Shown: positions 15,702 to 26,326, numbered from the stretch's first letter. The stretch is 53,527 nt of DNA from Acidimicrobiales bacterium (GCA_020629635.1 JAHDCX010000021.1:1-53527), one strand, 5' to 3'. A program made the numbers and translations. The notes: generated by a model not told the origin, from the sequence alone.

Positions 15702-18130
15702 AGATCCTCCTGATCAATCCGTCCTTCGGCTCGCGGCCCGAACAACACGCGTGGGCCAGCCTCGCCGAAGGGGTGCGGCAGGGACGGGCAACGGTGCACG
15801 TATGGGCGGCTCGACCTGTCGCGACCCCAGATGAGTTCGAGCCGACGATCCGTCCGGCCAAGCTCGTCGACCACGCCGACGAGCTGCTCGGATCGCTGGG
15901 CCCGCTCGAGCGCACGATGATCCCTCCGAGGCCGGCGTGGATCAGCGGAGAGGACGTCGCCCGCCATGCAGATTGGGAGCAACGGCGCCACGTCCATCCA
16001 TTCGATCCGCTCTCGCTCGTGCGTGGGATCCATCTGCTTGCCGCCGAGGTCGACGAGGTGCTCGACGGTGTCGACCCCGACGTCGTCGTGACGACGAACA
16101 AGATCGACCATCCCTGCGCGCTCTTCCGAGCTGGTGCGATCGCACGAGGAACGCCGTCGATCGTCGTCGAGCGATCGCCCGTAGCCGGGCTGTGGTTCGA
16201 GCACGCCGGCATCTTCGCGGAATCGCGGATCGGCAACGCCTGGAGCGATCACGATTCGACATCCGAGGACCGACACGCTGGAGATCGGGCTCGTCGTCAC
16301 CTCATCGACGATCCGGCGACGTTCCGCGCCCGAGAGGACTATCGAGGCGAACCTGCCGGAACCGCCCCACACGTCCTGTTGCCGATGGACAACGCCGCCT
16401 GGACGGGTTGGGCGCAACCGGACCATCCGCAAGGCGACGTCGACTATCCGTGGCTTCGTTCCCCGCAGCAGGCGATCGATGCAGTCGCATCAGCAGCAGC
16501 CGCAGCCGGCCTCGACGTGCATCTTCGCCCGCATCCGAGTTGCCGAGAAGTCGACCGGTGGGTACTCCCACCGAACGTCGCGATCGACCGGAGCCCGCTG
16601 TCGGACGCGCTGCGCTCGGCCGTGGGGTGCGTCGCGTTCAACACGAAGGTTGTGTTTCCCGCGGTCGCCGCTGGGCTCCCGACCGTCACGTGTAGTCCCA
16701 ATCCGATCGAACCGGGCGAGCTGACCACGTCGGTCCGCGACGAGCAGGCGTTGCGGGCCATCGTGCAACGCATGGCGGACGGGAGCGCAGCGCGCCCGAC
16801 CGACGAGCGCATCGAGCAGTACTTCGGGTTCCTCGTGCGCTCGGTGATGGTCGGCGAGCCCATGGGCCCCGAGCTCACCCCCGACACGATCCCCGATCTG
16901 ATCGAGCGTCTCGTCGGGTCCGTGGATCGAACCGCATCTTCATCGCCTCGTCGTGGTGTCGAAACGCCGGATGGCGCCTCGACGACCGGACCCCGGCTGA
17001 TCCTGGACGTCTCGCGGCTGCAAGAAGGAGGGAGCCGTCGATTCAGCGGAATCGCCGAGTACGAACGGCAACTCCTCGGGGCGCTCGTGACCGCACGAAC
17101 GCGCGGCCTCCATGGTCTGATCCGCAGCGTTGGCGGCTCGGCAACCGATCTCGAGCTCGCGACCGTCTCGGACCTCGCCAACGCCCTTGACGGACGCCTC
17201 ATTGCGCTCGCACCGGGACTGATCGACTCGCCCAATTCGCCGTTGGCGACACTCGGCGAGGACGACTGTCTGCACTCGCTGCATCTCGCACTGCCACCTC
17301 GACCCGCGACCGGTCGCGCTCGACGCATCCTCACCGTCCATGACGTCATCCACGAGTTCCGACCGGAGCTCGACAACCGACCGACATCGGAGATCAGCGA
17401 GATTCTCGATGCGAGCCTGGCCGATGCCGACCACCTCATCTGTGTCTCCTCGCAGACTCGACGCGACCTCCACCAGTCCCGCCCGCTCGGCGACATCCCG
17501 ACCTCGGTGATCATGCACGGCACGATCGGTCCTCGACCCGACGAAGACCTCCGTCCGCGATGGTGGGAGACGGGCGGGCCCTCCGTCGTCCTTCCGGTCC
17601 AGGAGTCTCGTCGAAAGAACGTGATCAACGGCGTGCGGGCGCTCAACGCCGTCGCCGCCCAACCCACCCTCGATGCGGTGCGATTCGTCCTTGCCGGCTC
17701 CGCGAACGCCGTCGACGGCGCCGACCGCCACCTCTCCCCCGGCGCTCGACGCCGGACGGACCGACTCGTTGCCCCGGAGGTCGACGAGCTCCGAGCGGCC
17801 TATCGCGGCGCTGCGGTTGTCCTGTTCCCCTCGGCGTTCGAGGGGTTCGGCATGATCCCACTCGACGCCATGGCACAGGGGGCCGTCGTCGTGACGCCAT
17901 GGAACAGTTCGCTCGCCGAAGTGTGCGGCGATGGCGTCGAGTACGCCCTCGGCACGGATGCTCGGACCCTCGGTCGTGCGCTTCTTCGGGTGCTCACCAA
18001 CGAGTCGCTTCGAGCCGACCTGGTCGATCGAGCCACCGTCCGCGCCGCCATGATGACCTGGGACCGGACCGCATCCGCCCACCGACGGATCTACGATCAG
18101 GTCGTCGCACGAGGAGACCACGTCGCATGA
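15698..18130 (+). CDS. Double glycosyltransferase: capsule-type GT-B domain plus GT4 domain
   Basis: 810 residues. Residues 1-420 start VKILLINPSFGSRPEQ and contain DVHLRPHPS and VGCVAFNTKVVFPAVAAGLP, resembling capsule-polysaccharide GT-B enzymes of the Kdo or CDP-glycerol type. Residues 440-810 are GT4-like: LILDVSRLQEGGSRRFSGIA, RRILTVHDVIHEF, CVSSQTRRDL and FPSAFEGFGMIPLDAMAQG. In GT4 enzymes the last motif is E-x7-E, but here the second acid is Asp. The GTG at 15698 overlaps the previous stop (GTGA) and the upstream frame is a shadow. A single chain would add two sugars in turn. Donors unknown. Confidence 0.75.
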   Translation: MKILLINPSFGSRPEQHAWASLAEGVRQGRATVHVWAARPVATPDEFEPTIRPAKLVDHADELLGSLGPLERTMIPPRPAWISGEDVARHADWEQRRHVHPFDPLSLVRGIHLLAAEVDEVLDGVDPDVVVTTNKIDHPCALFRAGAIARGTPSIVVERSPVAGLWFEHAGIFAESRIGNAWSDHDSTSEDRHAGDRARRHLIDDPATFRAREDYRGEPAGTAPHVLLPMDNAAWTGWAQPDHPQGDVDYPWLRSPQQAIDAVASAAAAAGLDVHLRPHPSCREVDRWVLPPNVAIDRSPLSDALRSAVGCVAFNTKVVFPAVAAGLPTVTCSPNPIEPGELTTSVRDEQALRAIVQRMADGSAARPTDERIEQYFGFLVRSVMVGEPMGPELTPDTIPDLIERLVGSVDRTASSSPRRGVETPDGASTTGPRLILDVSRLQEGGSRRFSGIAEYERQLLGALVTARTRGLHGLIRSVGGSATDLELATVSDLANALDGRLIALAPGLIDSPNSPLATLGEDDCLHSLHLALPPRPATGRARRILTVHDVIHEFRPELDNRPTSEISEILDASLADADHLICVSSQTRRDLHQSRPLGDIPTSVIMHGTIGPRPDEDLRPRWWETGGPSVVLPVQESRRKNVINGVRALNAVAAQPTLDAVRFVLAGSANAVDGADRHLSPGARRRTDRLVAPEVDELRAAYRGAAVVLFPSAFEGFGMIPLDAMAQGAVVVTPWNSSLAEVCGDGVEYALGTDARTLGRALLRVLTNESLRADLVDRATVRAAMMTWDRTASAHRRIYDQVVARGDHVA

Positions 18131-18783
18131 GCGTTCAACAAGCCAGCTCGAACGAGGGCCAGACTTCGGGCGGAGTCCGTGGGCTCCTCGAATCCGCGAC
18201 GTTCTACGAATCCTTTCAGCGGATCATGGGCAAACAGCAGCTCCGACAGGAGTTCGTCGACACCTACGTCCGACCGTCTGCCGACCTCTCGATCGTCGAC
18301 GTCGGTTGCGGACCCGGCGACCTCGCCCCGCATTGCGCGCCGGCGAGCTACACGGGCGTCGACACGAGCGAGCGGTACATCACTGCCGCCGAGCGTCGCT
18401 TCGGTGCCCATGGCCGATTCTTCTGCGGCACCGTCGCCGAGCTCGACGAGCCGGGCACCTTCGACGTCGCCGTCATGGTCGGAGTCCTCCATCACCTCGA
18501 CGACGCCACAGCGACGGCCGTCATCGACGAGATCCGCACCGCACTCGTTCCCGGCGGACGCTTCGTCGCCCTCGAACCGCACTTCCACGCCGGGCAGCAT
18601 CCGGTGTCGAAGACCCTCATTCGAATGGATCGAGGCAACAACGTCCGTGACGAGTCGGGCTACACCGCGCTGCTCGACGGATTCGACGTCACGATCGACC
18701 CCCGCGACGACATGTTCCGAGTTCCCTACTCGCTGCTGATCCTCGAGGCGACGCTCGCTGGCGGACCTTCCCGCACGACGTAG
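18127..18783 (+). CDS. Class I SAM-dependent methyltransferase
   Basis: 218 residues. IVDVGCGPGDLAPHC is the SAM-binding motif, followed by YTGVDTSERYI, VMVGVLHHLDD and LVPGGRFVALEPHF, in standard order for a small-molecule methyltransferase (Methyltransf_11/25). ATG 18127 overlaps the stop of the double glycosyltransferase (ATGA), so it closes that three-gene unit. Its last 58 bases overlap the end of the convergent DPM-like gene, which is unusually long for an overlap. It probably methylates a sugar or lipid-linked intermediate. Confidence 0.85.
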   Translation: MSVQQASSNEGQTSGGVRGLLESATFYESFQRIMGKQQLRQEFVDTYVRPSADLSIVDVGCGPGDLAPHCAPASYTGVDTSERYITAAERRFGAHGRFFCGTVAELDEPGTFDVAVMVGVLHHLDDATATAVIDEIRTALVPGGRFVALEPHFHAGQHPVSKTLIRMDRGNNVRDESGYTALLDGFDVTIDPRDDMFRVPYSLLILEATLAGGPSRTT

Positions 18784-19685
18784 AGCGGGCGGCCAGACCC
18801 CAGACTGATTGCGACCGACAGATACTCCGAGATCACGCCCAAGGCGGTCAGGATCAACCCACCGAGAAACAGTGTGGCCGTCATCACCGACGCCCAACCT
18901 TGGGGCGTCTGCCCACCGAACACGGCGCCAAGCACCACCGCGACCAGCGCCGCGAACGCGAGCACGGTGGTCGCGATGCCGACCCCAGCGATGAACCGAA
19001 GCGGTCGAGTACCCGCCGTGACGATGAGCCGGCGAAAGTGGCTGAACAGCGACCGGGCGCGGTACCCCGAACCGTCTGGCCGGCGTTCTTTTCGGTAGTC
19101 GACTCGCTCGATCGCCACATTCGACACCGCCCACGACAACGCGACGTCGAGAAAGACGTCGTGACCGGCCTGGTCGACGACGGAGCGTGCCCGGTGCCCG
19201 TCCATGGCCCGGAAGCTGCAGATGTCGGCGGCGTAGGGCATGCCCGAACTCCACCGGAGCACCCGCTTTGCGAGACGACTGGTCGTGTTCCGGTAGAACC
19301 CGTGCGGTGGCGGCGACGCCGGCGTGCCGTACACGAGGTCGGCGCCGGCGAGCACCCGAGCGGCGAGCCGATCGACCGACGCCGGATCGTGAAGGCCGTC
19401 TTCGTCCATCGTGACAACCACGTCGGCCTGCGAGGCAGCGATGCCCGCCATGGTCGCGGCGTGCTGGCCGTAGTTGCGTGCGAGCCAGACCGTTTCGATC
19501 CAGTCGTGGTGAGCTGACAGCGTGGTCATCACGCCCGCCGACCCGTCGATGGCCCCGTCCCACACGAGGATCAGTCGTCGAATGTCGACCGTCGCGTCTC
19601 GGCGAAAGTCGTCGAGCTCCTCAACAAGCGCATCGAGCACGTATTCGCCCTGATACACGGGTACGACGACGTCGACCTGGGTCAC
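18726..19685 (-). CDS. DPM/GtrB-type polyprenyl-phosphate glycosyltransferase
   Basis: 319 residues. The catalytic domain reads VDVVVPVYQGEYVLDALVEE, NYGQHAATMAGIA and VVVTMDEDGLHDP, followed by two C-terminal membrane helices (GVGIATTVLAFAALVAVVLG, and MTATLFLGGLILTALGVISE). This is the form of GtrB/ArnC-like enzymes that load a sugar onto undecaprenyl phosphate. The product could feed GT-C enzymes and be flipped by a GtrA-like protein, which is encoded at the head of the same operon. The GTG at 19685 overlaps the methyltransferase stop (GTGA). Confidence 0.85.
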   Translation of the reverse strand: MTQVDVVVPVYQGEYVLDALVEELDDFRRDATVDIRRLILVWDGAIDGSAGVMTTLSAHHDWIETVWLARNYGQHAATMAGIAASQADVVVTMDEDGLHDPASVDRLAARVLAGADLVYGTPASPPPHGFYRNTTSRLAKRVLRWSSGMPYAADICSFRAMDGHRARSVVDQAGHDVFLDVALSWAVSNVAIERVDYRKERRPDGSGYRARSLFSHFRRLIVTAGTRPLRFIAGVGIATTVLAFAALVAVVLGAVFGGQTPQGWASVMTATLFLGGLILTALGVISEYLSVAISLGSGRPLYVVREGPPASVASRISSE

Positions 19686-20518
19686 CGTGGCTCCGCCACC
19701 GCAATCACGGAGGTCCCGAATGGCAACGCCGTCCGAGCGAGAAGTGACCGCTCGACGCCGAGTACCGCTCGCACCCCACGATCGATCGGGCCCGGAGGTG
19801 AGAGTTGCTCGTGCAACCGCTCGACCGTCGTGTCGACCGCCGGCGGGTTGCGCTGCAGTCGTGAAGCGAGCGCTCGGGCCAACCCGAACGGGAGCAACGG
19901 CGCGAAGAAGTAGGTCGAGGCAACGACGTCGAACCCGCACGACTGGAGGTCCTCCACGAGCACTGGGCGCCGATAGCGGCGCTTGTGCTCGTTCCAGACG
20001 TCGTGGTCGCTCCACAACCACGAGAACGCGGGCACGGTGACCGCGAGTCGACCCGAGGGTCGGAGCAGCGAACGTGCACCCTCGACGACGTCTCGCCACT
20101 GGTCGAGGTGCTCGATGACGTCGTACAACCCGACGATGTCCGCGCTCGCTTCGGGGAGGCCCGCCTGGTCGAGCGTTCCTTCGATGGCGAGCGAGGCACC
20201 TCTTCGGTGGGCGAGATGCGCGCCGCCCGGAGACGGCTCGACGGCGGTGACCGACGCTCCCTCTCGGACGAGGCGCTCGACCATCACGCCGGAGCCACTG
20301 CCGATCTCGACAACCTGAGCACCGGCCAACGATCGGTCGGGTGCCGAGCTCCGAAGGGCATCGACGATCACGTCCGCCCGATGCGCGAACCAAAAGCTGT
20401 CGCCGTCGACATCGGCAAACGCCTGCACGCCCTCTGACGGGAATGATGCGGTGGCGCCACCGCAGACCCACACCCCGGCGGACTCGTCAAAGACCCCCGA
20501 CGGAACCCATGTGTCCAT
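19682..20518 (-). CDS. Class I SAM-dependent methyltransferase
   Basis: 278 residues. VVEIGSGSGVMVERLVREG is the SAM loop, VGLYDVIEHLDQW the post-II motif and LRPSGRLAVTVPAF the beta-strand 5 region; WLWSDHDVWNEHKRRY is a common follow-on in sugar-locus methyltransferases. The N-terminal 50 residues (with CGGATASFPSEG) are an extension. ATG 20518 is chosen; TTG 20527 is possible. It lies 10 bp after the membrane protein gene and is coupled to the GT2 gene by GTGA. Confidence 0.82.
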   Translation of the reverse strand: MDTWVPSGVFDESAGVWVCGGATASFPSEGVQAFADVDGDSFWFAHRADVIVDALRSSAPDRSLAGAQVVEIGSGSGVMVERLVREGASVTAVEPSPGGAHLAHRRGASLAIEGTLDQAGLPEASADIVGLYDVIEHLDQWRDVVEGARSLLRPSGRLAVTVPAFSWLWSDHDVWNEHKRRYRRPVLVEDLQSCGFDVVASTYFFAPLLPFGLARALASRLQRNPPAVDTTVERLHEQLSPPGPIDRGVRAVLGVERSLLARTALPFGTSVIAVAEPR

Positions 20519-20528
20519 GCGCCGCAAC

Positions 20529-22025
20529 CTACCAGTCGAGGGAGTTTCGCCGATCGTGCCCGAAGAAACGTTCGAGTCCGAATCCGATCGAGATCACGGC
20601 GAAGACCAACAGCAGGGCGGCCGGGCCGAACGAGCCTGGTGCGGGCGTGGCCAAGGCCAGAAGACTCGAGCCAGCCATCGTCAGTGTCGCCAGCCCGACG
20701 AGTATTCGGTCCGACGTCGAACCTCGAAGCCCACGTCGTGCGATGAGGCCGATGGCCGCGACGGCGGCGAGCAAGGCGGGGAGCCAGGAGCTCGCCGACA
20801 ACGACACGTCGTACCGCTCGCCAACTTGGCGGGTGGTGCGGTCAATGTTGTCCAAGAGGACGCGAACGTAGTTCCTCGGGTGGTCACGGACGTATTGCCA
20901 GAAGACGTCGCGAGACGCTTCCTCGTAGCCGGGCGAGTAGGCGTTGCCCCGAAACCCGGTTTCTTCTCGAACGCGTTCGACTACGGTTCGGCCGTTGGTC
21001 GCACCGAGCACGTTGGTGTTGGCTTGCGCGATCGCCAGCAACAGCGAGTGATACACGGGATGCCCGGGGACGAGTGCGTCGTCCGCGACCTCGAGCACGA
21101 CGGTGTCGCGTCGCTCGACGATTCGTCCGACCGCGACGTCCGGAACGACGAATCCCATCACGAATGCGCCCAGGGCAGCAACGGCGATCACGGCCCGGAT
21201 CCGATCGCGCTGACGGAACGCCCACGCGACGGCGGCGAGACTCACGACGGTCGCCGCCGCCAGCCAGACGAGACCTTCGGAGCGTCGGATGATCGCCACG
21301 ACCCCGACCGTGCCGCCCGCTGCGGCGCAGAGCAGCGCACTCGTCGCCCATCCCCGACGCGAATCGAATCCGTGCACGGACCGGTGATACACCTCGGCGA
21401 TGGCCAGGAGAATGGCCACGAAAGCGGCGAGTGCGAGGGCGGGGACAAGACCATGCTGATGCAATCGTTCGGCGAAGAGTTGGGGAAGCAGATGCGGCGC
21501 AACCTGGGTGACCACGAAGACCGCGAACGCGAACGTGTCGAGGCCTGCGAGGTCACGTGACCGGCTCGTGGCCCGCCACAGCAACAGGACGACCGTCGAC
21601 ACCAGACCGACGAGCGCGAAGGCGACACGATTGAGGTTCTGGACCTCAGGAAGCAGCGGTCCGATCATGTGCGCCCGGCCGACGTCTGGCTCCCACCGCG
21701 TCGACACCAACGCCCGAGTCTCCTCGCCGAACTCGACGAGCCCGACCTTCACGAGCCCGCTGAGAAGCAGCGGGTAGCCGAGGTCGTCGGCGGAGAGAAA
21801 CTCGACACGCTGCGGCGGATCGGGTGCGCGCTCAACGATCAGGAGGTCGCCGGTCTCGTCGTAGTGCACGGCGCTCGCCACGCTGAGGAGGAGCGACTGA
21901 TACTGGGTTTCTGCGACGACGTAGGCGGGTGGAGCGGTGGACGCGAGGAGCCACAGATTGCCGAGGCCGAGCAGAGCGAGCGCAGCAACGGCGGTCAACC
22001 GGCGCCCGAGGGGGGCGTTGGTCAT
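20529..22025 (-). CDS. Polytopic membrane protein of unknown family
   Basis: 498 residues with about ten hydrophobic helices. A first helix (LTAVAALALLGLGNLWLLAS) is followed by a large external loop of about 100 residues containing SVASAVHYDETGDLLIVER and SADDLGYPLLLSGLVK. A second large loop near residue 330-420 contains NAYSPGYEEASRDVFWQYV. The arrangement fits an unclassified GT-C-like transferase or polymerase, but no catalytic motif is certain. ATG 22025 overlaps the stop of the second GT2-Maf gene (ATGA). Confidence 0.6.
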   Translation of the reverse strand: MTNAPLGRRLTAVAALALLGLGNLWLLASTAPPAYVVAETQYQSLLLSVASAVHYDETGDLLIVERAPDPPQRVEFLSADDLGYPLLLSGLVKVGLVEFGEETRALVSTRWEPDVGRAHMIGPLLPEVQNLNRVAFALVGLVSTVVLLLWRATSRSRDLAGLDTFAFAVFVVTQVAPHLLPQLFAERLHQHGLVPALALAAFVAILLAIAEVYHRSVHGFDSRRGWATSALLCAAAGGTVGVVAIIRRSEGLVWLAAATVVSLAAVAWAFRQRDRIRAVIAVAALGAFVMGFVVPDVAVGRIVERRDTVVLEVADDALVPGHPVYHSLLLAIAQANTNVLGATNGRTVVERVREETGFRGNAYSPGYEEASRDVFWQYVRDHPRNYVRVLLDNIDRTTRQVGERYDVSLSASSWLPALLAAVAAIGLIARRGLRGSTSDRILVGLATLTMAGSSLLALATPAPGSFGPAALLLVFAVISIGFGLERFFGHDRRNSLDW

Positions 22026-24802
22026 CCGCCGAAGACCGAATCGAAGTCGACCCGCGGGAACAGTTCGAGCGCCCCTCCAGCCGTCGCGTTGTGGATCCGG
22101 CGCCCATCGGCTTCGAACATGACCTTGGCCAATTGATAGTTGTTCAGCACCCGCTCGAGCTTCGGGTCCTTCCACGTCTTTCCCTTCCCGAAGTAGTCGG
22201 GATGAAAGTGGTTGGGGTCATCGGTGGTCGACGTGATGAGGTCGCCTTCGACCTCGGCCGAATCCGGGATCGTGTAGCTGAAGTCCATGCCGATCAGGTA
22301 CACGTCGGAGAAGCCCATCCAATAGGCGAGCTGCAGGTTGATGATCGTGACCGACTGGCCACAGAAGACGCGTTGAGACGCGTCCGTCGAGAACCGCGGC
22401 GTGCAGAAGTTGGGCGAGTTCTTCGCATAGAACCCGCGGTTCATGGTGAAGAAGGTGACGTTGTCCTCACCAGTCTCGCCGTAGAGCTCTCGATAGATGG
22501 TCGGGAAGAACTTGTGGCCGGCACGGAACTCGCGGATGCGGTCGAGGTTCTCGTTGATGACGGAGGAGTCCTCGACGACGTAGTACGACGGCGGAAAGTT
22601 CATCGACTCGGCGTAGAAGATGCCGTTGACGGCGATGGTGTACTCGTTTCGGAGCTTGGTGAGGTCGAGCTTGTTGAGCGACGGCCCGTTGCCAACGATC
22701 ACGCACCGCTCGCCGACGTGGCGATTGCGGAAGGCGAGCATCTCCTCGGAGTCCGGAGTCCGGTCCGCGTACTCCTCGACGACAGAGAGTCCGGCGCGGC
22801 CGCCGTCACCGACGTGGACGAGCCGGCGCGGTGACGTCGACGAGGGAGTGGGCTCGCCGCCGACGTCGTGGGCCCGCGCCTCGTCGAGTCGATTCACCTC
22901 GACCCCAGGGACCTCGACGATGCCGACACCGCTCTCCGCCGCGGCGCGCACGATGGCATCGATGGATGCCGGCCACGGCCATTGCACGACGAGGCGCCCG
23001 ACCCCACCGGTGCGCAGCGCCAGATCGTTCTCGGTGATGACGGCGAACGCCTCCGCGTCGAGCGAGTCGGTCGCCGGCGCAATGTCGGGGCTGCGTCGTG
23101 CATCCAAGACGGCGACACGTCCGGCCTCTGCCCCGGCCGTTTCGAGCAGTGCCGCCGTCTGTGCGGGATTGGACGGTGCGACGACGACATCCCAAACCGG
23201 GAACGGGGCGTCGATCGTGATGTCGGCGGCGGGCGACGCAGCCGACACCCGTGCGTCGATCGCGCTGCGGACAGCATCTCGCCGCTCGTCAGGTGCGTCG
23301 GGAAGCGACTCGAACGTGTCTCCGTCGAGCCCAAGTCCTCGGCGCAACCCGCGGTCGATCACGTCGTCGACATCGACATGGCGACGGATCAGGGGCCAGT
23401 GCGAGAAGTCGATCATGTCGAGCGCCCGTTCGAGCTGCTCGTGGTCGTCGGCGAGGGACGCGATCGCCGAATACTGGACCCCACGTCGAGCAAACTGAAT
23501 CGCCTGGCTGTACGTGACGAGCGGCTCGTGCAGCACCCGAGTGCCCGACCCGACCCGCTGGCCGTCGTCGAGCGGTTCGTTGACGCTCGCCAGCAGCCGT
23601 TCGGCCTCTCGGACGTGTTCGGACGGCATCGAACGGACCATGCTCCGCTGCTTCTGACGGTACGCCGCGAGAATCGAGCCGGTCCCGACGAACCAGTACC
23701 CGTGTCGCATCAGCCGAAGCCAGAGATCCCAGTCTTCGGCTCCGTGCAGCATGGTCTCGTCGAACCCGCCGAATGAGCGAAGCACCGATGTGCGTAGGAG
23801 CGGGGCATGGCAGTTGAACGGGCACTCACCACCACTCGACACGAGGTCGTGAAACTCGGGGCCCTCCCACCGCGTGCGCGGATCGAGGTCATCGAGCTGC
23901 GCGTCCTCGGGGAGCTGGACGATTCCGGAATAGGACCCCGCAACCATCGGATCGTTCGCGTGCTCGAGCGCCGTGACGAGTCGGTCCGCGAGGTTCTCGG
24001 TGGAGAAGAAGTCGTCGCTGTCCAAGAACGTGACGAAGGGGGCCGACGCGAGTCGGAGGCCCGTGTTCCGACTCGCCGACAAGCCACCGTTGACGGCGTG
24101 ACGCACGAGCCGGAATCGTTCCTTGTTGCCGATGAAGCCAGCGATCCGGGCGACGGAGTCGTCGGTCGATGCGTCGTCGACCACGATGCACTCCCACCCG
24201 CCGAAGGTCTGCGCGTCGACCGAGCGGAGCGTGTCGACGACAAACGATGCATCGTTGAAGTTCGGAACGACGACGGTGACCAGCGGCGCGTCATCGCCGT
24301 TCGAGACGTGCACGTTCGACGGATCCGCGGCTGCGGCTCGGGCGAGGCGCCGCACCCGGTGGTTGGCGTCGCGAGCCGCCCGTGCAGGCTCGGGCGGCGG
24401 ACGCATCCAGCGCTGGCGCTCGGCAAGCGCTTCTTGACGCTCGCGGAGCCACTTCACCCGTGCCCGCAACGTCGGAAGCTTCGTCAGTCGTTTCTGATGT
24501 TGGGCGAGCCGGTCCGAATGTCCGTCGCTCACCTTCGCGAGATGGCCAACGCCGGCTTCGGCGGCCTGGAGTCGAGTCTCTGCGTGTGCCACCTGCTGTT
24601 CGAGCGAGCGCAGGCTGGTGGCCGTCAGCGTGTAGATGACCAGCAAGGGCAGAACCGCCGACAACCCGACGAGCGGCGCCCACCAGGCATCGACGTAGAC
24701 ACCGATGAGCGCAAGGATGGCCGAGACGGCGAGTGCGCCCAGCCGCCAGGACAGCCAAAATCGACCCAGCCGTCGAACGGCATTCCGCACCCGTGTCTGC
24801 AT
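22022..24802 (-). CDS. Membrane-anchored GT2 plus Maf/DUF115-like two-domain enzyme
   Basis: 926 residues, a paralogue of the 826-residue protein at 7393. Two membrane helices at about residues 18-62 and a coiled coil at 65-140 are extra. The GT2 domain starts near residue 175 ([39 protein letters not shown]). The last 240 residues match the paralogue's C-terminal domain closely: [43 protein letters not shown] and [16 protein letters not shown]. The family inference is the same: a hexosyl- and nonulosonate-type transferase pair in one chain, here tethered to the membrane. ATG 24802 is preferred over the GTG one codon before. It starts 21 bp after purH. Confidence 0.75.
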   Translation of the reverse strand: MQTRVRNAVRRLGRFWLSWRLGALAVSAILALIGVYVDAWWAPLVGLSAVLPLLVIYTLTATSLRSLEQQVAHAETRLQAAEAGVGHLAKVSDGHSDRLAQHQKRLTKLPTLRARVKWLRERQEALAERQRWMRPPPEPARAARDANHRVRRLARAAAADPSNVHVSNGDDAPLVTVVVPNFNDASFVVDTLRSVDAQTFGGWECIVVDDASTDDSVARIAGFIGNKERFRLVRHAVNGGLSASRNTGLRLASAPFVTFLDSDDFFSTENLADRLVTALEHANDPMVAGSYSGIVQLPEDAQLDDLDPRTRWEGPEFHDLVSSGGECPFNCHAPLLRTSVLRSFGGFDETMLHGAEDWDLWLRLMRHGYWFVGTGSILAAYRQKQRSMVRSMPSEHVREAERLLASVNEPLDDGQRVGSGTRVLHEPLVTYSQAIQFARRGVQYSAIASLADDHEQLERALDMIDFSHWPLIRRHVDVDDVIDRGLRRGLGLDGDTFESLPDAPDERRDAVRSAIDARVSAASPAADITIDAPFPVWDVVVAPSNPAQTAALLETAGAEAGRVAVLDARRSPDIAPATDSLDAEAFAVITENDLALRTGGVGRLVVQWPWPASIDAIVRAAAESGVGIVEVPGVEVNRLDEARAHDVGGEPTPSSTSPRRLVHVGDGGRAGLSVVEEYADRTPDSEEMLAFRNRHVGERCVIVGNGPSLNKLDLTKLRNEYTIAVNGIFYAESMNFPPSYYVVEDSSVINENLDRIREFRAGHKFFPTIYRELYGETGEDNVTFFTMNRGFYAKNSPNFCTPRFSTDASQRVFCGQSVTIINLQLAYWMGFSDVYLIGMDFSYTIPDSAEVEGDLITSTTDDPNHFHPDYFGKGKTWKDPKLERVLNNYQLAKVMFEADGRRIHNATAGGALELFPRVDFDSVFGG

Positions 24803-24823
24803 CACCGGGAGTCTACGGAACCA

Positions 24824-26326
24824 TCAGTGGCGGAAGTGGCGTTCTCCGGTGAAGACCATGGCGATGCCGGCCTCATTGGCGGCCGCGATGACTTCGTCGT
24901 CCCGAATCGAACCGCCCGGTTGGATCACCGAGGTGCAGCCGGCCTCGATCGCAACGTCGAGTCCGTCCCGGAACGGGAAGAATGCATCCGAGGCGCACGC
25001 ACCGCCGGCCGCCCGGCCCGCCGCCTTGTCGGCAGCGATTCGCCCTGCGTCCCGGCGATTCTGCTGACCGGCGCCGATGCCGACGGCTTGACGGTCCTTG
25101 GCGAGGACGATGGTGTTGGAGCTCACCCGGGCGGCGACAGCCCACGCGAAGGCGAGGTCGTCGAGCTCCTCGGCCGATGGTGCCCGGTCGGTCACGGTCC
25201 GCCACGTGTCACGATCGGCGATCCGACGGTCGACGGTCTGCACCAGCAGCCCACCATCGATCGACCGCATCTCCAGCGCGGCACCGCTCGGCGGCGCAGC
25301 TTCGAGGACACGGACATTCGGCTTGCTGGCGAAGATCTCCCGAGCGTCGGCGTCGATCGAGGGCGCGATCACGACCTCGGTGAAGACCTCGCAGATCGCC
25401 GAGGCGATCGGCCCCGTGATGGGCTCGGTGATCGCGACGATTCCCCCGAACGCGGAGACCGGATCGCACGCATGGGCGTTTGTGTACGCGGTCAGCGGGT
25501 CGTCGTCCACGGCAACCCCACACGGATTCGCGTGCTTGATGACCACAGCGGTCGGCTGGCCCTCGTGCAGGTCCCACACGAGCTGCCACGCCGCCTCAGC
25601 GTCGTACAGATTAAGAAAGCTCATCTCCTTGCCCTGGAGCTGAGTGGCCGTGTCCCACCATCCAGTGCGTCCGGCGACCCGGTATCGGGCGCCAGTCTGA
25701 TGCGGGTTCTCCCCGTACCGCAGATCCTGGGCTCGGTCGGCGGCGAGGTGAAGGGACTTCGGCAGCGGATCGTCGTTTGCGTCGAGCTCGTCGAACCAGG
25801 TCACGATGTTTGCGTCGTAGGCGGCGGTGTGTGCGAAGGCCTTGCGGGCGAGGCGTCGGCGCATCGCGGCATCGAGACCGCCCTCGGCGACGGCGTCGGC
25901 CACCGCTGCGTAGTCGTCCGGATCGACGACTACCCCGACGTGCTCGTGGTTCTTCGCTGCCGCACGCACCATCGTCGGGCCACCGATGTCGATCAACTCG
26001 ATCCCCGGGTCCGAGTCGAACGGGTAGAGGTTGACGACGACGAGATCGATCGGCGTGATGCCGTGGGTCTCGAGATCCGCTTGGTGCTCAGCGTTGGCCC
26101 GGTCGGCGAGGATCCCACCGTGGATCGTCGGATGCAGCGTCACCACGCGATGCCCGAGCATGATCGGCGAACCGGTGTGATCTGCGACGTCGACGACCGG
26201 AATCTCTGCCGCGGCGATGGCCGCAGCCGTTCCGCCGCTCGAAAGAAGACTCCAGCCGCGGTCATGAAGTGACTGTGCGAGGTCGGTGATTCCCGTCTTG
26301 TCGTAGACCGAGAGCAGCGCATGCAT
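24824..26326 (-). CDS. purH: Bifunctional AICAR formyltransferase / IMP cyclohydrolase
   Basis: 500 residues, the usual length. The IMP cyclohydrolase half starts [13 protein letters not shown] and includes [11 protein letters not shown] and [10 protein letters not shown]. The formyltransferase half contains [11 protein letters not shown], the catalytic [20 protein letters not shown] and [11 protein letters not shown]. It carries out the last two steps of IMP synthesis. The start at 26326 shares one base with the purN stop (TGATG), so the pair is coupled. It is unusual to find it inside a glycan-synthesis operon. Confidence 0.97.
   Translation of the reverse strand: MHALLSVYDKTGITDLAQSLHDRGWSLLSSGGTAAAIAAAEIPVVDVADHTGSPIMLGHRVVTLHPTIHGGILADRANAEHQADLETHGITPIDLVVVNLYPFDSDPGIELIDIGGPTMVRAAAKNHEHVGVVVDPDDYAAVADAVAEGGLDAAMRRRLARKAFAHTAAYDANIVTWFDELDANDDPLPKSLHLAADRAQDLRYGENPHQTGARYRVAGRTGWWDTATQLQGKEMSFLNLYDAEAAWQLVWDLHEGQPTAVVIKHANPCGVAVDDDPLTAYTNAHACDPVSAFGGIVAITEPITGPIASAICEVFTEVVIAPSIDADAREIFASKPNVRVLEAAPPSGAALEMRSIDGGLLVQTVDRRIADRDTWRTVTDRAPSAEELDDLAFAWAVAARVSSNTIVLAKDRQAVGIGAGQQNRRDAGRIAADKAAGRAAGGACASDAFFPFRDGLDVAIEAGCTSVIQPGGSIRDDEVIAAANEAGIAMVFTGERHFRH

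Noticed and set aside
23807-26272. 821-codon open frame on the plus strand opposite purH and the second GT2-Maf gene
   Set aside because: It is an antisense shadow caused by high GC at third positions. The minus strand carries two genes with full catalytic motifs there, and the plus frame has low-complexity, Arg/Asp-rich sequence without motifs.
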